Shown: piece by piece, positions 18,287 to 28,567 of the stretch
How positions within the stretch are numbered: the stretch's first letter is position 1
How the letters are laid out: every line of letters begins with the position of its first letter
NCBI GenBank assembly: GCA_937625935.1
Contig: OW569362.1
Span: 248,001-312,000 of the forward strand
Direction of reading: 5' to 3'
DNA: 64,000 nt
Source: Tetramitus jugosus
Taxonomy: Eukaryota; Heterolobosea; Eutetramitea; Acrasida; Vahlkampfiidae
Made by a program: the position numbers and the translations under genes
The notes under the pieces: generated by a model
Told to the model about the DNA's origin: nothing
What the model saw: only the letters and a program-made list of their open reading frames with translations
The model's database searches: none

Positions 18287-18554
18287 TTGTCTTGTTCTGA
18301 AATTCAACGCCGCTCATGTACATAACAATCTACCTATCAATAAACTAAAAACGTGTCCATTCCGATTATTCATTCAGCTTCCTACTAGAACTGTCTTGTT
18401 GCCTGATTCAGGTTGAGAGAACTCTGATGGACGAACACGGAAAAAACCATGTACGACAGTTGAGGCTCAAAGAGAGTCACTGAGAAACTGGAAATAACTC
18501 TGAAACGAAACATCAACAAAAGCTTTCCTGATAGAGTTTCCAACAAAAAAAACC

Positions 18555-18980
18555 ATGAGCAACACCAAGAGCCACTCCCAAAATAACCAGAGCTCTGTTC
18601 CTTTATCTGAAAGCTGTCCACAGCAGAAAACAGAGTTGTTCCAAACAACAAAGACAACACAAGAAGAACAGACGACTCTTGAATTCATTGAACAGCAAGA
18701 AGAAGAAGGATTTGAAAATATAATTGACAACCTGGAACAACAAATGAATCCTATTCGATCCAGCCCTCCAAATACACCTCCAAAGCTAACAAAACCTCAT
18801 TTGGCAAGTTCACCTGTAGATGATATGCGAAGCCCTATGACCAATCTGCTATGGAGCACAAACAAGAAACATTTAGTGAAATCCTTGTCGAGTAACAATT
18901 CTCAGAAAACAAGGTTGTTTGAATTGCAGCAACAGAACCAGGTTGAAGATGGATCTGCAGTCAAGACCCAAAGCAACTGA
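18555..18980 (+). CDS. small Gln/Ser-rich protein, unknown
   Basis: 141 residues from ATG with an A-rich leader. It is Gln-, Ser-, Thr- and Asn-rich. The middle (LEFIEQQEEEGFENIIDNLEQ) is predicted to be helical and acidic. SSPPNTPPK, SSPVDDMRSP and similar sites could be phosphorylated by proline-directed kinases such as CDKs. No domain is recognised. It stands between cofilin and the F-box/GTPase gene on the same strand. Confidence 0.45.
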   Translation: MSNTKSHSQNNQSSVPLSESCPQQKTELFQTTKTTQEEQTTLEFIEQQEEEGFENIIDNLEQQMNPIRSSPPNTPPKLTKPHLASSPVDDMRSPMTNLLWSTNKKHLVKSLSSNNSQKTRLFELQQQNQVEDGSAVKTQSN

Positions 18981-19251
18981 ACAACCCTGATACTCTCAAA
19001 ACTCTGACAGAGGTATACTAGGCGTGTCCTCTCTGGTCAGTACAGATAGTGACAACACAAGAAACACATCCAAACACACAAAATAAACCAAATTTACTTT
19101 TTCCTTTTCGCGGAAAAATTTGATCAATCTATTCTGGGTGTATGCGCATACAACATGTCAGATTTATTTCTTTTGAGTTATCATTCAATTAATTGTCCTT
19201 TTATCACACGAATCAAACAAAATTTCAAACACATTGACATTAGAAATCGAC

Positions 19252-20787
19252 ATGGGAGTCAACCAATCAAAAACAGAAGAAGTGTCCCAGGGAATCACCC
19301 AGTCGAGGAAGGAAACAACAATAGTAACAACCATAACGAACAAAGTTACTCAGAGAGGCTCGTCAGTAAAACTTCCTCCCATACCCACCCGATTGCACAG
19401 AGAACAAGTTGGGGACAAGTTGGATCAACTATTGACCGAATACTGTCATTTTCTCGATGACGGAAGACAATTACCCGACAGAAGGTTGAAGAGGGTAACC
19501 GCAGAATATTCAGATTACAATTACTTTAATTTTCAAGAAGAGTCCTCAAGTTCAACAGTCAGTGAACCTGATCTGAGCAATCCAAAGGCCTCCATTCCCA
19601 ACAAGATCCAGCAAGTTGATCATACGACAAAGAAGCTACCACCTCTACCTCAACTCGTGACGCAACAACACCCTCCTGTACTGGCCACTGATGCACCTGA
19701 CTCGAGTCCTGAGATGACCTCTCTAGCTGCAGAAACAAATGTTACGAGTTTAGACGAACGTTCACCTCATGATTCTCTATCTGCAGAGTTCGGAGAAGAA
19801 GAGGAACTCGAAAGTACCATACCTTTGTTTGACACGATATCCATACCTTTGAAATTATTCTTCGGTGTGCTGCAATATCTAACATTGGAAGAAATATACT
19901 TGAATGTCATTCCTGTTTCCAAACAATGGAATAATTGCATCATAGACGAATCCAACGACTTAAGCCTATGGAAGCCATTAGCTCTCATACAGGAGAAATC
20001 ACAAGAAGCGACAGACTATCAATTCAGTGGAGATCTCTTTCTGGTCAGCGATTTTGAAAAATACTTAAATAGATATCGATCCCCTCAAGAAATTGAAGAA
20101 CACCAAGTTCCTAATCCTGTCTTTGTTCATTGCGATGATTTATGGGGAAAGTTGTGCAGGTTTCAGCGTTTATACAATCGAATATGTGAGCAGTGTTTCA
20201 TCCATTGCTTCACAGGAAATGAAGAATTGTTTAAGGGTATGCCCTGCGAGATGCAGGGAAAAGTTGTGTTCTTTGGACCCAGGCACTTGCCTGTAGGGAA
20301 ATCAACTCTTGTTCATGCCATCTCCCGTTTGCGGGCACTCAATGAGCAAGAAAGAAGTAGAATATCACCCACTACTGGTTTGGAAAGAACAACATTCAAA
20401 GCTCTGGTTGACCAAACCAATCTCCTTCAAATTGAGAATTTGGACACTGTGATGAACACGTTTCAGCACTCTGTGCGAACGTCTGAGGGATGTGTGGTTC
20501 AAGTATTTGTCTTTGACTTGTCCAATGAGAGTTCATTGGATACATTGATGCATGGATTCATGTATGAGTTTATCCATCATCCCTTTGGAGATGCCAGGCG
20601 GTTGCTTGTTGGTCTCAAGGATGACGAGAAGCAAGGGAAGGAACTGTCTAATCGTGCCATGAGCTTCGCCACAGAGAACAAAATGTTTTACATGGAATGT
20701 TCATCAGTCACAGGACACAACATACAACTTCTATCGCGATTATTGGCTCTTCTCGGTTTCACAGTCCTCTCTAGTCGCACCCCTTAG
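19252..20787 (+). CDS. F-box protein fused to a degenerate Ras-like GTPase domain, predicted N-myristoylated
   Basis: 511 residues. The first in-frame ATG (19252) gives MGVNQSK, an excellent N-myristoylation signal (Gly2, Ser6, Lys7); the longer frame opens on TTG. After a disordered Ser/Thr/Pro stretch, residues about 195-245 form an F-box: ISIPLKLFFGVLQYLTLEEI, then VSKQWNNCIID and LSLWKPL. The C-terminal part, about residues 335-505, resembles a small GTPase: VVFFGPRHLPVGKSTLVHAI (P-loop with GKST but Arg in place of the first Gly), a QVFVFDLSNESSLDTL strand, LLVGLKDDEKQGKEL in place of NKxD, and ECSSVTGHNIQLL for the SAK region. F-box proteins recruit substrates to SCF ubiquitin ligases through Skp1. 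The fusion suggests a membrane-tethered, nucleotide-controlled ligase adaptor; that is inference. Confidence 0.65.
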   Translation: MGVNQSKTEEVSQGITQSRKETTIVTTITNKVTQRGSSVKLPPIPTRLHREQVGDKLDQLLTEYCHFLDDGRQLPDRRLKRVTAEYSDYNYFNFQEESSSSTVSEPDLSNPKASIPNKIQQVDHTTKKLPPLPQLVTQQHPPVLATDAPDSSPEMTSLAAETNVTSLDERSPHDSLSAEFGEEEELESTIPLFDTISIPLKLFFGVLQYLTLEEIYLNVIPVSKQWNNCIIDESNDLSLWKPLALIQEKSQEATDYQFSGDLFLVSDFEKYLNRYRSPQEIEEHQVPNPVFVHCDDLWGKLCRFQRLYNRICEQCFIHCFTGNEELFKGMPCEMQGKVVFFGPRHLPVGKSTLVHAISRLRALNEQERSRISPTTGLERTTFKALVDQTNLLQIENLDTVMNTFQHSVRTSEGCVVQVFVFDLSNESSLDTLMHGFMYEFIHHPFGDARRLLVGLKDDEKQGKELSNRAMSFATENKMFYMECSSVTGHNIQLLSRLLALLGFTVLSSRTP

Positions 20788-20962
20788 AACTGTCACGGAA
20801 AAGTTACTGCTCTGTGCTATTTCCTAAAATGGCAAAAAGCTGTCAACCTCCGAACAAGTTACGATAGGGGGCGCTCGAATTGAAGCGATTCCCTGAAGGG
20901 TTCGGAAAAGATACTGTTTTAATCAGTGACTCGGAAACGTGAGTTAACACGTAATTGTGGAT

Positions 20963-22507
20963 TCATCCTTTGTTACCCCAATTGTAGCCATAAATCTTTC
21001 TCTTGTTTCCCTGGTTATCCGCAATGACAGAGACGCATTGCCTCTTTCGCTTCTTCTCGTTCGAGTCCTGGAAGTAATCAATAATTTGCCCAGATGTATC
21101 ATTCCGAGCTTTCGTAGGACGAGGCGTCGGAGGGGAGTGCCTCCCTTCTCCAGGTAGAGTGCTTGGGGGAGAAGAAACTCTTTTTGAGGTACGTTTCCTT
21201 TGCGACGACGATGCAGACGAAGAGGAGGACCCAGTGTGGAACAACGAACCTGTCGCAATACTGGCTACATCATCCGGAGATACGTTGACAAAATTGAGAA
21301 CTTGATGGGTGGGTTGATGTGGTTGAGATGCAGATGTACCTTGATGCTTGGGTTGTTGGCTGTCACTTGATGCTTGGTGATTTCTTGTTCGCTGTTGAGC
21401 CCTAGTGATCATCCAATTTGGTGTTTGCTGTTGCTGCTGTAGCAGTTGTTGAGGTGTATATGATGGAGGAGCTGCAGAGAAGAAGGATGGTGAGGTTGAC
21501 AGTGGAGCTCCGACTGTTGACGAGGAGGGTAGGAGATGGTTGTTGTTGTTGTTATTGTGGTTCATTGTCAGAGGAGGAGATGACGACGAAGCTTGAGGAG
21601 TGTTCATGCTCAGAGATGATGAGTTGTGTTCAACCATTGGTGGTCCAGTGGATTGAAACTGAGCTGAATAGGGTTGAGGATAATGGTGATGATGACTCAC
21701 CAATTGTTGTTGCTGTTGTTGTTGTGGAAAGGAGAGGGAATAACTGTTTGTGTTGTTGGACAATGAAGACGATAATAAGGAAGGCATTTCTGTGGTTGGC
21801 GTCGTAGCTGTTGCAGCTGGTACGCAGCTATGATTAGGCATCATGATTTGATGGTTGTAGTTCGTGTTGTTATTGTAGTTGAGATAGAGAGATGGAGGAG
21901 AAGGTGCACGGACGCTGGATGATTGTTCTAGTTGTTGTTGTTGTTGTTGTGAGAGAGTAGTTTTGTGATCAATGATTGACCTGATCTGAGACATGAAACC
22001 TCCTCCGTTTGGTTGTGGATAGGAAGAGTCAACTTGACTGTACGATGGTTGTGGTTGTGGTTGTTGACTTTGTTGAGGGTAGTAGTGAGGATAGGAATGT
22101 ACCATCATTGCAGGTTGTTGTTGTACCATTACTGGTGAATAGGATTGAGTCGTTGCTTTTGTCATTTCATTTTCAATGTTGCTAAAGAGATGGTACTGCT
22201 GTTGAGGTTGTGGCTGTTGTGCATGCTGTTCTTGTTGTAGCCGTTGTTCTTTTTGTAGTTCTAAGCTGTTTAGGAGTGCCATGAGCTCGTACTTGTCCAA
22301 CTTTAATCCTTCATTGTTGTCATAGTCTTCACTAGACTCTGGAAGTAGTGGTGGTTGTTCTTGTTGTGACTGTGGTTGTTGATGAGGGACGTTGTTAGTG
22401 CTGCATGAGCTGTTGTTGTTCATGTCAGGAACATAGAGCAGATTGTTCAAGTTGTCGTGGTAATTCATGAGGAAATAGTGGTATGGGTTGTAAATAAGCG
22501 AAGGCAT
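20963..22507 (-). CDS. Gln-rich low-complexity protein, possible transcription regulator
   Basis: 514 residues from ATG. It is dominated by Gln tracts with Pro, Ser, Asn and His, including several runs of 5-9 Gln and a His run. One ordered-looking element is LKLDKYELMALLNSLELQKEQRLQQE (about 68-95), a likely amphipathic or coiled-coil helix. The C-terminus is basic (SQRKRTSKRVSS, NEKKRKRQ), as in nuclear proteins, and ends in a NKRKIYGYNWGNKG stretch that looks conserved rather than random. No DNA-binding domain is recognised. Such composition is common in social amoeba and heterolobosean regulators, so the role is inferred only. Confidence 0.55.
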   Translation of the reverse strand: MPSLIYNPYHYFLMNYHDNLNNLLYVPDMNNNSSCSTNNVPHQQPQSQQEQPPLLPESSEDYDNNEGLKLDKYELMALLNSLELQKEQRLQQEQHAQQPQPQQQYHLFSNIENEMTKATTQSYSPVMVQQQPAMMVHSYPHYYPQQSQQPQPQPSYSQVDSSYPQPNGGGFMSQIRSIIDHKTTLSQQQQQQLEQSSSVRAPSPPSLYLNYNNNTNYNHQIMMPNHSCVPAATATTPTTEMPSLLSSSLSNNTNSYSLSFPQQQQQQQLVSHHHHYPQPYSAQFQSTGPPMVEHNSSSLSMNTPQASSSSPPLTMNHNNNNNNHLLPSSSTVGAPLSTSPSFFSAAPPSYTPQQLLQQQQQTPNWMITRAQQRTRNHQASSDSQQPKHQGTSASQPHQPTHQVLNFVNVSPDDVASIATGSLFHTGSSSSSASSSQRKRTSKRVSSPPSTLPGEGRHSPPTPRPTKARNDTSGQIIDYFQDSNEKKRKRQCVSVIADNQGNKRKIYGYNWGNKG

Positions 22508-23143
22508 TCAAGTGAGTGATGGTTGGTTTTCTTTCTGTTTGAAGCAACGGCTAGGCGATATGGATGTTTATTGTTTGTTTCGTGAGATTAGAGTTGCTTG
22601 GTTGTTGAACAAATACCATGGGTGATGTTCCAGCTGGTTTGGCATAAAAAAGAATTGACCGTCGGTCACGTACAGTCACGAACATGCGCAGCTTTGGGGG
22701 GTCAAAGTCCTTTGTTCATTGACATTTGAGTCGTCAGGGCACGAACATGAAGAACCCGTCACGACAAATTCCGAAAATCATATGTGCGGTGCATAGAGTG
22801 GGCAAACCGGGGCTCTTTTCGAGAGTTATATCACGTTCAAGGAATAATCAGCTCTCAAGAGTCGTTTTATTCACCATTGCGGTGTTCCAATTCTTCCCTT
22901 AGGTTTGCCAAAACCAAATTCCACCTTCGGTCAACATCCAAAATTTTGCGAAGCATTAAAATATCTCGCGATTTCTGCTTCAGCAATTCGCGCATTTCAC
23001 AGAGCCCAAATCGGACCAATTATTTAATTTCTGCGATGCCGGTGTTCAATTTTGAGCCCAAAAAAAAATACCGATAGCGAAGGCCCACCGCATTTTTCAT
23101 TGAACCACATACATTCCTGGGATGAAATTTCGTTAAATCTCGA
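22508..23143. other. divergent intergenic region
   Basis: 636 bp between the Gln-rich gene (minus) and the RCC1-like gene (plus). A 97-codon frame at 22784-23077 begins on GTG and shows no motif. An A-run near 23062 and a GGGGGG run near 22696 are visible. No clear regulatory element was found. Confidence 0.45.
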
Positions 23144-24601
23144 ATGACACCACAAGAACTTAAGCTTTTGGACGCACACACCACTACTTTTACTACACAT
23201 GAATCACATCGTCACTCTTCACCTCTGATTACCGTCATTCATCGTTCTCCCATCTCCATTACTACTACCAGTACCCCTACTACCCCTACTACTGCACCAA
23301 CAACAAATGACAATGAAACAAAAATTGTTCAAATGATTAGTGGACTCACTCATACGTTTCTGTTGGATGGCAATGGACGTGTGTTTGGTGACTTGAAAAA
23401 TGGACTTTTTCAAGAAATGGAGTATCAACAACAACAACAGTTGACATCAACAACCACTCCTACTTCTGTCTGTGAATGGAGACATGCCAAATGGTTTGAT
23501 GACAAGCAAATTTCAATGATTGTTTCTGGTTATTATTACTTGATTTTAGTGTCTATTGTTGATGACAATGGTAACACCATTACCACTTCTACCACCACCA
23601 CCACCACCACCACTACTACTACTACTAGCAACACTAGTAGTGATAATGATGATGATGACAGTAGTGATGAACAATTGTTGTTTTCATCCAACAAAAAAGT
23701 CATTTTTTATCACTTTGATTATCGCACAAGCAAGATTAGTATGCGAAGATGGACAAGCGAAGAGTATGCTCCCTTGAAGATGATTGACCCATCTTGTTCA
23801 ATGGTTGTCTGTGGTGCCTATCACACCATTGTTCTCACCAATGAATCCAATGGAAACTGCCACGGTTTTCATCATCCACAATTCAAGGCACTGCAGTACG
23901 ATGAATTGCCCTGCACAGTTGCACTACAACACAGAAAACCACTCTATCATTTGAATCATCCATTGTTGATGAAGGAACGCATTGTTCAAGTCGTTGCCGG
24001 CTATCGCATGACACTGTTCCTATCCGAGAGAGGAGAATTGTTTGTTTGTGGTGTGAATGTTGATGGTTGCTTGTTCCTCGGTCATGCCTCACCGAGTGAA
24101 TCACTGAGAAAAGTAAGGGGATTGCCTGGTCTTGTGAAACGAGTTTGGTGCGGTTATCGTCATGCCATGATCCAGTTGAGTGATGATCGTTACTTTGTGT
24201 GTGGAGCCAATGACAGAAATCAGCTTTCATTCTGCGGTCACACTGTCAAGGGCATGAGTGCCATTGTGCAACCCGTGGCTGTCACTCTGCCAGAGAATAC
24301 AGTGCATGTGGAGCTCAATGGATTCCGTTCCTTTTTCACCACAAGTGATCGCAGAGTGTACTGCTATGGAGGGGATGCAAACAATGCTGATGCCGAAGGA
24401 GATCAAAACTCAGTAATGATCATGGAACAACCTCCAGTCATGGACGATGATGATGATGATAACCTTCAAGAGTCACCAGAGCGAGTGTTGCGCATGACAT
24501 CTGGTGCCCTCCACACCCGCTTCTACTATGCTGACAAGAATGCAGACTATGATCATTTGGCACCACTGATCCAATTGGCGTCTGATCACAAATCAGTGTA
24601 A
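23144..24601 (+). CDS. RCC1-repeat (beta-propeller) protein
   Basis: 485 residues. The N-terminus and one loop are Thr-rich low complexity (about residues 30-60 and 145-165). RCC1-type blades are seen as G-x-x-H-[T/A]-x-x-L and W/F-x-x-G repeats: MISGLTHTFLLDGNGRVFG, MVVCGAYHTIVLTNESNG, VVAGYRMTLFLSERGELFVC, VWCGYRHAMIQLSDDRYFVC with GANDRNQLSF, and LRMTSGALHTRFYYAD. The repeats are divergent and at least one blade is interrupted by inserts. RCC1 itself is the nuclear Ran exchange factor, but the conserved features of true RCC1 are not evident, so it should be read as an RCC1-like protein of unknown function. It is convergent with TMA16, 60 bp away. Confidence 0.65.
   Translation: MTPQELKLLDAHTTTFTTHESHRHSSPLITVIHRSPISITTTSTPTTPTTAPTTNDNETKIVQMISGLTHTFLLDGNGRVFGDLKNGLFQEMEYQQQQQLTSTTTPTSVCEWRHAKWFDDKQISMIVSGYYYLILVSIVDDNGNTITTSTTTTTTTTTTTTSNTSSDNDDDDSSDEQLLFSSNKKVIFYHFDYRTSKISMRRWTSEEYAPLKMIDPSCSMVVCGAYHTIVLTNESNGNCHGFHHPQFKALQYDELPCTVALQHRKPLYHLNHPLLMKERIVQVVAGYRMTLFLSERGELFVCGVNVDGCLFLGHASPSESLRKVRGLPGLVKRVWCGYRHAMIQLSDDRYFVCGANDRNQLSFCGHTVKGMSAIVQPVAVTLPENTVHVELNGFRSFFTTSDRRVYCYGGDANNADAEGDQNSVMIMEQPPVMDDDDDDNLQESPERVLRMTSGALHTRFYYADKNADYDHLAPLIQLASDHKSV
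23590..23627 (+). repeat. ACC/ACT trinucleotide tract coding for poly-Thr
   Basis: A run of ACC triplets that passes into ACT triplets encodes about 13 consecutive Thr in the RCC1-like gene. The near-pure array is a likely variable-length microsatellite. Confidence 0.85.
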
Positions 24602-24661
24602 ATGATCACAACACACTGTATAACCACTTGTAAATCTTTTAACTTATTGTGTGTTTGTTGT

Positions 24662-25252
24662 TTATTCAATCATTTTGTCCTGAGCAGCAACAACCTCAGC
24701 AGCATTCTCGCTATTCGTCTTGCTATTTTGATCCACATTTTTCCACACGGTCGTCAGTGCCTGTGGACTCTTGAACACCTTTGTCTTGACGGCAGCAAGC
24801 GAGTTTGCTTCACGATCCCACACAATAAACTTTGTGTAATTGTCCTTGATGAGCAAATCAGGTGCTCTGAGTCCAGCTCCCTTCTCATACTCTTGTTTCT
24901 CCATCTGTGCGAGCTGCAATGCCGTTCCAGTCTTTCCTCTCTTCTTATCCACCTTTTCAGTCAATTTTTCTTCTCTGTGCTTTAAAAATTCTTCAATCAT
25001 TGTGTGCATTTCGTCTTCGGTGAATCGTTTTTTGACCTGGATTGCATTTTTATAGTTTGGTTTTTGTTGTTTCATCTCTTCTTCCACTTTTTTCACATAG
25101 TCATGATACCATAGACAGTGCTTGTGCAGCACATTGGTCTTCTTGTCACGCGCAACTTTGTTTTCGGACTTTCGGATTTGTTGAGCATTCTTTTTGAGGA
25201 GTTGATCAGCTTTACGTGACCGTGGGTGAGGTGTTTTTTCTTGCTTTGGCAT
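24662..25252 (-). CDS. TMA16: TMA16-like ribosome biogenesis factor
   Basis: 196 residues. The protein begins MPKQEKTPHPRSRKADQLLKK, matching the HPxSRKA start of TMA16, followed by a long charged helical region. Other family features are LHKHCLWYHDYV (family: KLxWFxxHL), TEDEMHTMIEEFLKHREEKL (family: helix with IExYLxRxxxEL), RRGKTGTALQLAQMEKQEYEKGAGLRAPDLL (family: GxExPDLL) and KFIVWDREANSL (family: FREWDGD). TMA16 binds pre-60S particles in the nucleus and occupies the intersubunit face during their maturation. Length fits the family (about 180-200). It is divergent from DAD1 across 180 bp, suggesting a shared promoter. Confidence 0.85.
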   Translation of the reverse strand: MPKQEKTPHPRSRKADQLLKKNAQQIRKSENKVARDKKTNVLHKHCLWYHDYVKKVEEEMKQQKPNYKNAIQVKKRFTEDEMHTMIEEFLKHREEKLTEKVDKKRGKTGTALQLAQMEKQEYEKGAGLRAPDLLIKDNYTKFIVWDREANSLAAVKTKVFKSPQALTTVWKNVDQNSKTNSENAAEVVAAQDKMIE

Positions 25253-25432
25253 GATGTGAGTTGAAAGATGGAGGGTTGTTGTTGTTTTGGTTGCTGTTTT
25301 TGTTCACACTAGAATTATTGAAAGTTACAGAAAACAATTGAAGTGTCATCCTTGTAATTTCGGCGAAAATCGATCTCCGATCTCTCAGAAAAAACCTGTA
25401 AACAACAAGAAGCAAATCAACAATAACAACAA

Positions 25433-25798
25433 ATGTCATCCAAGAGTTCATCAGCTGATCAAGTCGGATTATTCCAAATTATTGGCACATTGGTGTCCAA
25501 TTATCAAAACAAGACCACTCAAAGAGTCAAGATTATTGATTCATTCATTATTTTCTCATTTTTGACGGCTGCGATCCAATATGCTTACGTGTTGCTCGTT
25601 GGTACTTTTCCATTCAACTCGTTCTTGGCTGGTTTCTTTACATCGATTGCAACTGGAATTTTTGCAGTGGGTCTCAGAAAGCAAGTGAACCCTGACACAA
25701 AAGGCGAATTTAAGACAACGGTGCCTGAGAGAGCATACTTTGATTTTATCTTGTGCTGTATTTTGACTTTTTTGATCGGTTTTGCCTACATGGGTTAA
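25433..25798 (+). CDS. DAD1: DAD1/Ost2, oligosaccharyltransferase subunit
   Basis: 121 residues, the family size. The protein has the expected layout: a short cytosolic N-terminus ending in YQNKTTQRVKIIDSFI (family: Y-x-x-x-T-P-x-x-L-K-x-I-D), a first membrane segment, the FPFNSFLAGFFTSIATGIFAVGLR stretch (family: FPFNSFLSGFISxVGxFVLAxxLR), the loop NPDTKGEFKTTVPERAYFDF (family: NPxNKxxFxxISPERAFADF) and a last hydrophobic segment. DAD1 is an integral ER subunit of the oligosaccharyltransferase that N-glycosylates nascent proteins. Nothing unusual is seen. Confidence 0.95.
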   Translation: MSSKSSSADQVGLFQIIGTLVSNYQNKTTQRVKIIDSFIIFSFLTAAIQYAYVLLVGTFPFNSFLAGFFTSIATGIFAVGLRKQVNPDTKGEFKTTVPERAYFDFILCCILTFLIGFAYMG

Positions 25799-26081
25799 GT
25801 TTTTCCTGTCTGAGACAAATGTAAATGCACAATGTAGTTCATGAATTGATCCTATATGTTTCTGTGTGTTTGTAACGTGTTTGAGTCATGATATCATGTG
25901 TGGAGAAGACGCGCAACAGAGATGATGATACTTTCTACACGAGTGATGATGCATGAAGTTTCGGCCAATTTGTAACATGATGATGAAGCAACGAGCAACT
26001 CTATTGTAGATCTATATAAACACAACTTATTTCACAAATACCATGTCCTATTTATCGATGAGCAAAACCTTTACAAACTCT

Positions 26082-28339
26082 TTACTTGTTCAAGTACTTT
26101 TGACGATACAGACCCAAGGCCCAGATTGGGAAAATGTTTCTGTAGTTGGTGTAAGTAATCATACAGTTATGATTGAACACTCCGGAGATATTCTCTTGTG
26201 GGAAGTCACCGTTTGGCATCTGTCTTCTGAGCAACAATTCGACAGCTCTATCGATTGGAGCACGGTCTGGATAGTTGGCCAACATGAGAGCCAACAAAAC
26301 CCATGATGTGTTGATCACTTGAGATCTATGGTTTTGGACATAACGTCTCTCAACACAACTCAAGTAGCTCTCACCCCAACCACCGTCAGGCAATTGCTTC
26401 TCAATCAAGAATCTACATCCTTGTCTCATGTGATAAGATGTCTCATAGGTCTCTCCCATAGCATCCATGGCGGCCATTGCGAACCATGATGCATAACAGA
26501 AGCAGACAGCCCAACCTCCATACCAGCCACCTTCCTTGCTCATCTTATTCTTGATCAACTTCAAACCGTCTTGGCAAGCAGAATCAATTTCATTCTTTCT
26601 GTGGTTAGGGTGTCTTTCTTGGAATGCCTTAAGAGCAGTGATGCAGGCACTAGTACATTCAGTATGTTGGTAGTCAATCATAATTTCACCATAGAGAGAG
26701 GCAGGGTTAATCACTTCAATAATGTTGTGTGTTCTAGTAAGTTCATAAGTAGCCCAGCCACCACCCTTGTTGTGCATGGAGAGAAGGACGTTAACAGCAT
26801 CATACAATCTTTGATCAGAGATACGCTTTCCGTTCATGAATGGCAACTTTTCAATAGATAAAACAGCTTTTAGACCTTCGGCAGTGCAGTCAGAAATTGG
26901 CCAACCGTGATCCAGAGTACTGAATGGCCATCCTCCCTTGGAAATGTGTCTGTGATACTTCTCCAAATTGTCAACGTCATTCTTAACTTGAGTGTAGTCA
27001 ATAAAGTCATAAGCATTCTTGATGGCATCTTCAGCAGTGCTAGCCAAACCAGAGTCAATAATAGCTTGAACAGCAAATGTGGTGTCCCACAATTGAGAAC
27101 CATTGTAGCCTTGCATTTTCATACCATCGTCACTCAACCACAAATAGTCATAAATTCTGTCCAAGTGCTTCTTGTATCTCTCAGAGTCAGCACCTTCAGC
27201 AAAGTAGATGCTCAACATGTTCAACACCTTGTTCACAGGTCCGATATCAATATGATTGGTAGTGTCATCCTCGTGCTTAATATGATCCAAACAGTTGTCG
27301 TTGGCCCATTTTCTCAACCATCCAATGCAGAAGTACTTCTCATACTTGTCAAGAACCCAGGACATGACCTTGTAGATCCATGTAGCTGGGTGATAATTGT
27401 CTCTTGGGTGAACAAATGATCTATATGTGTTCCAATCAATCTTGTCATACTCACCAAAGAACAACTCATCTCTCAAGCTCGTTGTCAATTCATTCTTTGG
27501 CATGGTTGACTTTGTTCCATAAATATAAGACATTGGCAAATAGACGACTCTGCAATGGCACCACCACTTTCCTGGTTGAACCAATGGGAACCAATTAGGC
27601 AGCAACCACAACTCTGGAGGCACTGGATCGATGCAATCCCAGCCCATAACACCCAACGCACACATGTACAACTTTCCCCATTGAGGCAAACCAGCAACAC
27701 CACCCTCCTTCTTCAAAAATGCAATCGTCTTCTTCATTCTGGCATCTTCCTTACTCACACCCATAATTCTCAGTGCAACATAATTGAGCACTGTACCGAA
27801 AATGGTGCTTCTTCCTTCAATGTGAAGTCCATAGCCTCCCTCTTCAGTCTGCTTACTGAAAATGTAACGAGTCATCTCATCAAAGTATGGCTTTGGAATC
27901 ACTGAACCTGCAATGTACAACAAAATGATCAAACCAGGCAAGAGAAACATGGGACCACCATAGTCACCTGCCCAATGACCATCCTCTGTCTGCAGTGTGC
28001 TATAGAACTGAATGGCCTTCTTGGCAGCTTGTTCAGGTGATCCAAACGCTGGCTTTTCATTTTCGTAGCTTGCTTTTGGATCATTCTTCAAACAATGGAT
28101 TAAAAAAAATGTAAACGAAGAAAAATGTGTTAGCTCCATGTTGTAAGAATGCAATAGAGTCAGACAGGAGTGTAGTCTATGCTCTTCAATTGACATACAG
28201 ATGGTTTAGTAAGCAAATGCTTTTCCAATGGTGTTTGTAGAGCTTCTGCTTCTTGTTGAGAATTGACTTCAACAGGTTTCCATGTTTGTCGTCCTTCCTT
28301 CACAATGAGCTTCCAGACTATTGTTTTTTCTTGTGTCAT
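26082..28339 (-). CDS. cycloartenol synthase (oxidosqualene cyclase), two exons
   Basis: Exon 1 is 28339-28199 and exon 2 is 28085-26082, with a 113-bp phase-0 intron bounded by TCT/GTATGT and TTGAAG/AAT. The start MTQEKTIVWKLIV resembles the family's MWKLKIAEG beginning; the frame opens earlier but on a less likely start. The 714-residue protein has QW repeats (for example DGHWAGDYGG, GGWGESYLS), GPMFLLPGL, MWCHC-like KWWCHCRVVYLPMSY, and the catalytic DCTAE Asp at about residue 446. Around it DHGWPISDCTAE keeps the His and Ile, and GYNGSQLWDT the Tyr, that distinguish cycloartenol from lanosterol synthases (His477, Ile481 and Tyr410 in the Arabidopsis enzyme). It cyclises 2,3-oxidosqualene in sterol synthesis at the ER. 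It is slightly shorter than plant enzymes at the N-terminus. Confidence 0.95.
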
Positions 28340-28567
28340 GTCAACTCGTAGGCCTTTGTGTGTGAATAAAGATTTTGTGTTTTTTTTCCTGATCGGCGGA
28401 TGACAGAACACTTTTTCATTTATTCCGGATAGGAGGTCCGCTAACCCCGGGTACGTCTTTCGTAGTCCGAACAGAACATTTCTGGTTTCTCTTCAACGGG
28501 CAGTGTGCAAGTTTCACCAATTTGCTTGAAGATCAAAATCAAACTTTCAGAAACTACATCACACTCA

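Noticed and set aside
22784-23077. Plus-strand 97-codon frame
   Set aside because: It begins on GTG, has random-looking composition, and lies in the promoter region of the RCC1-like gene.
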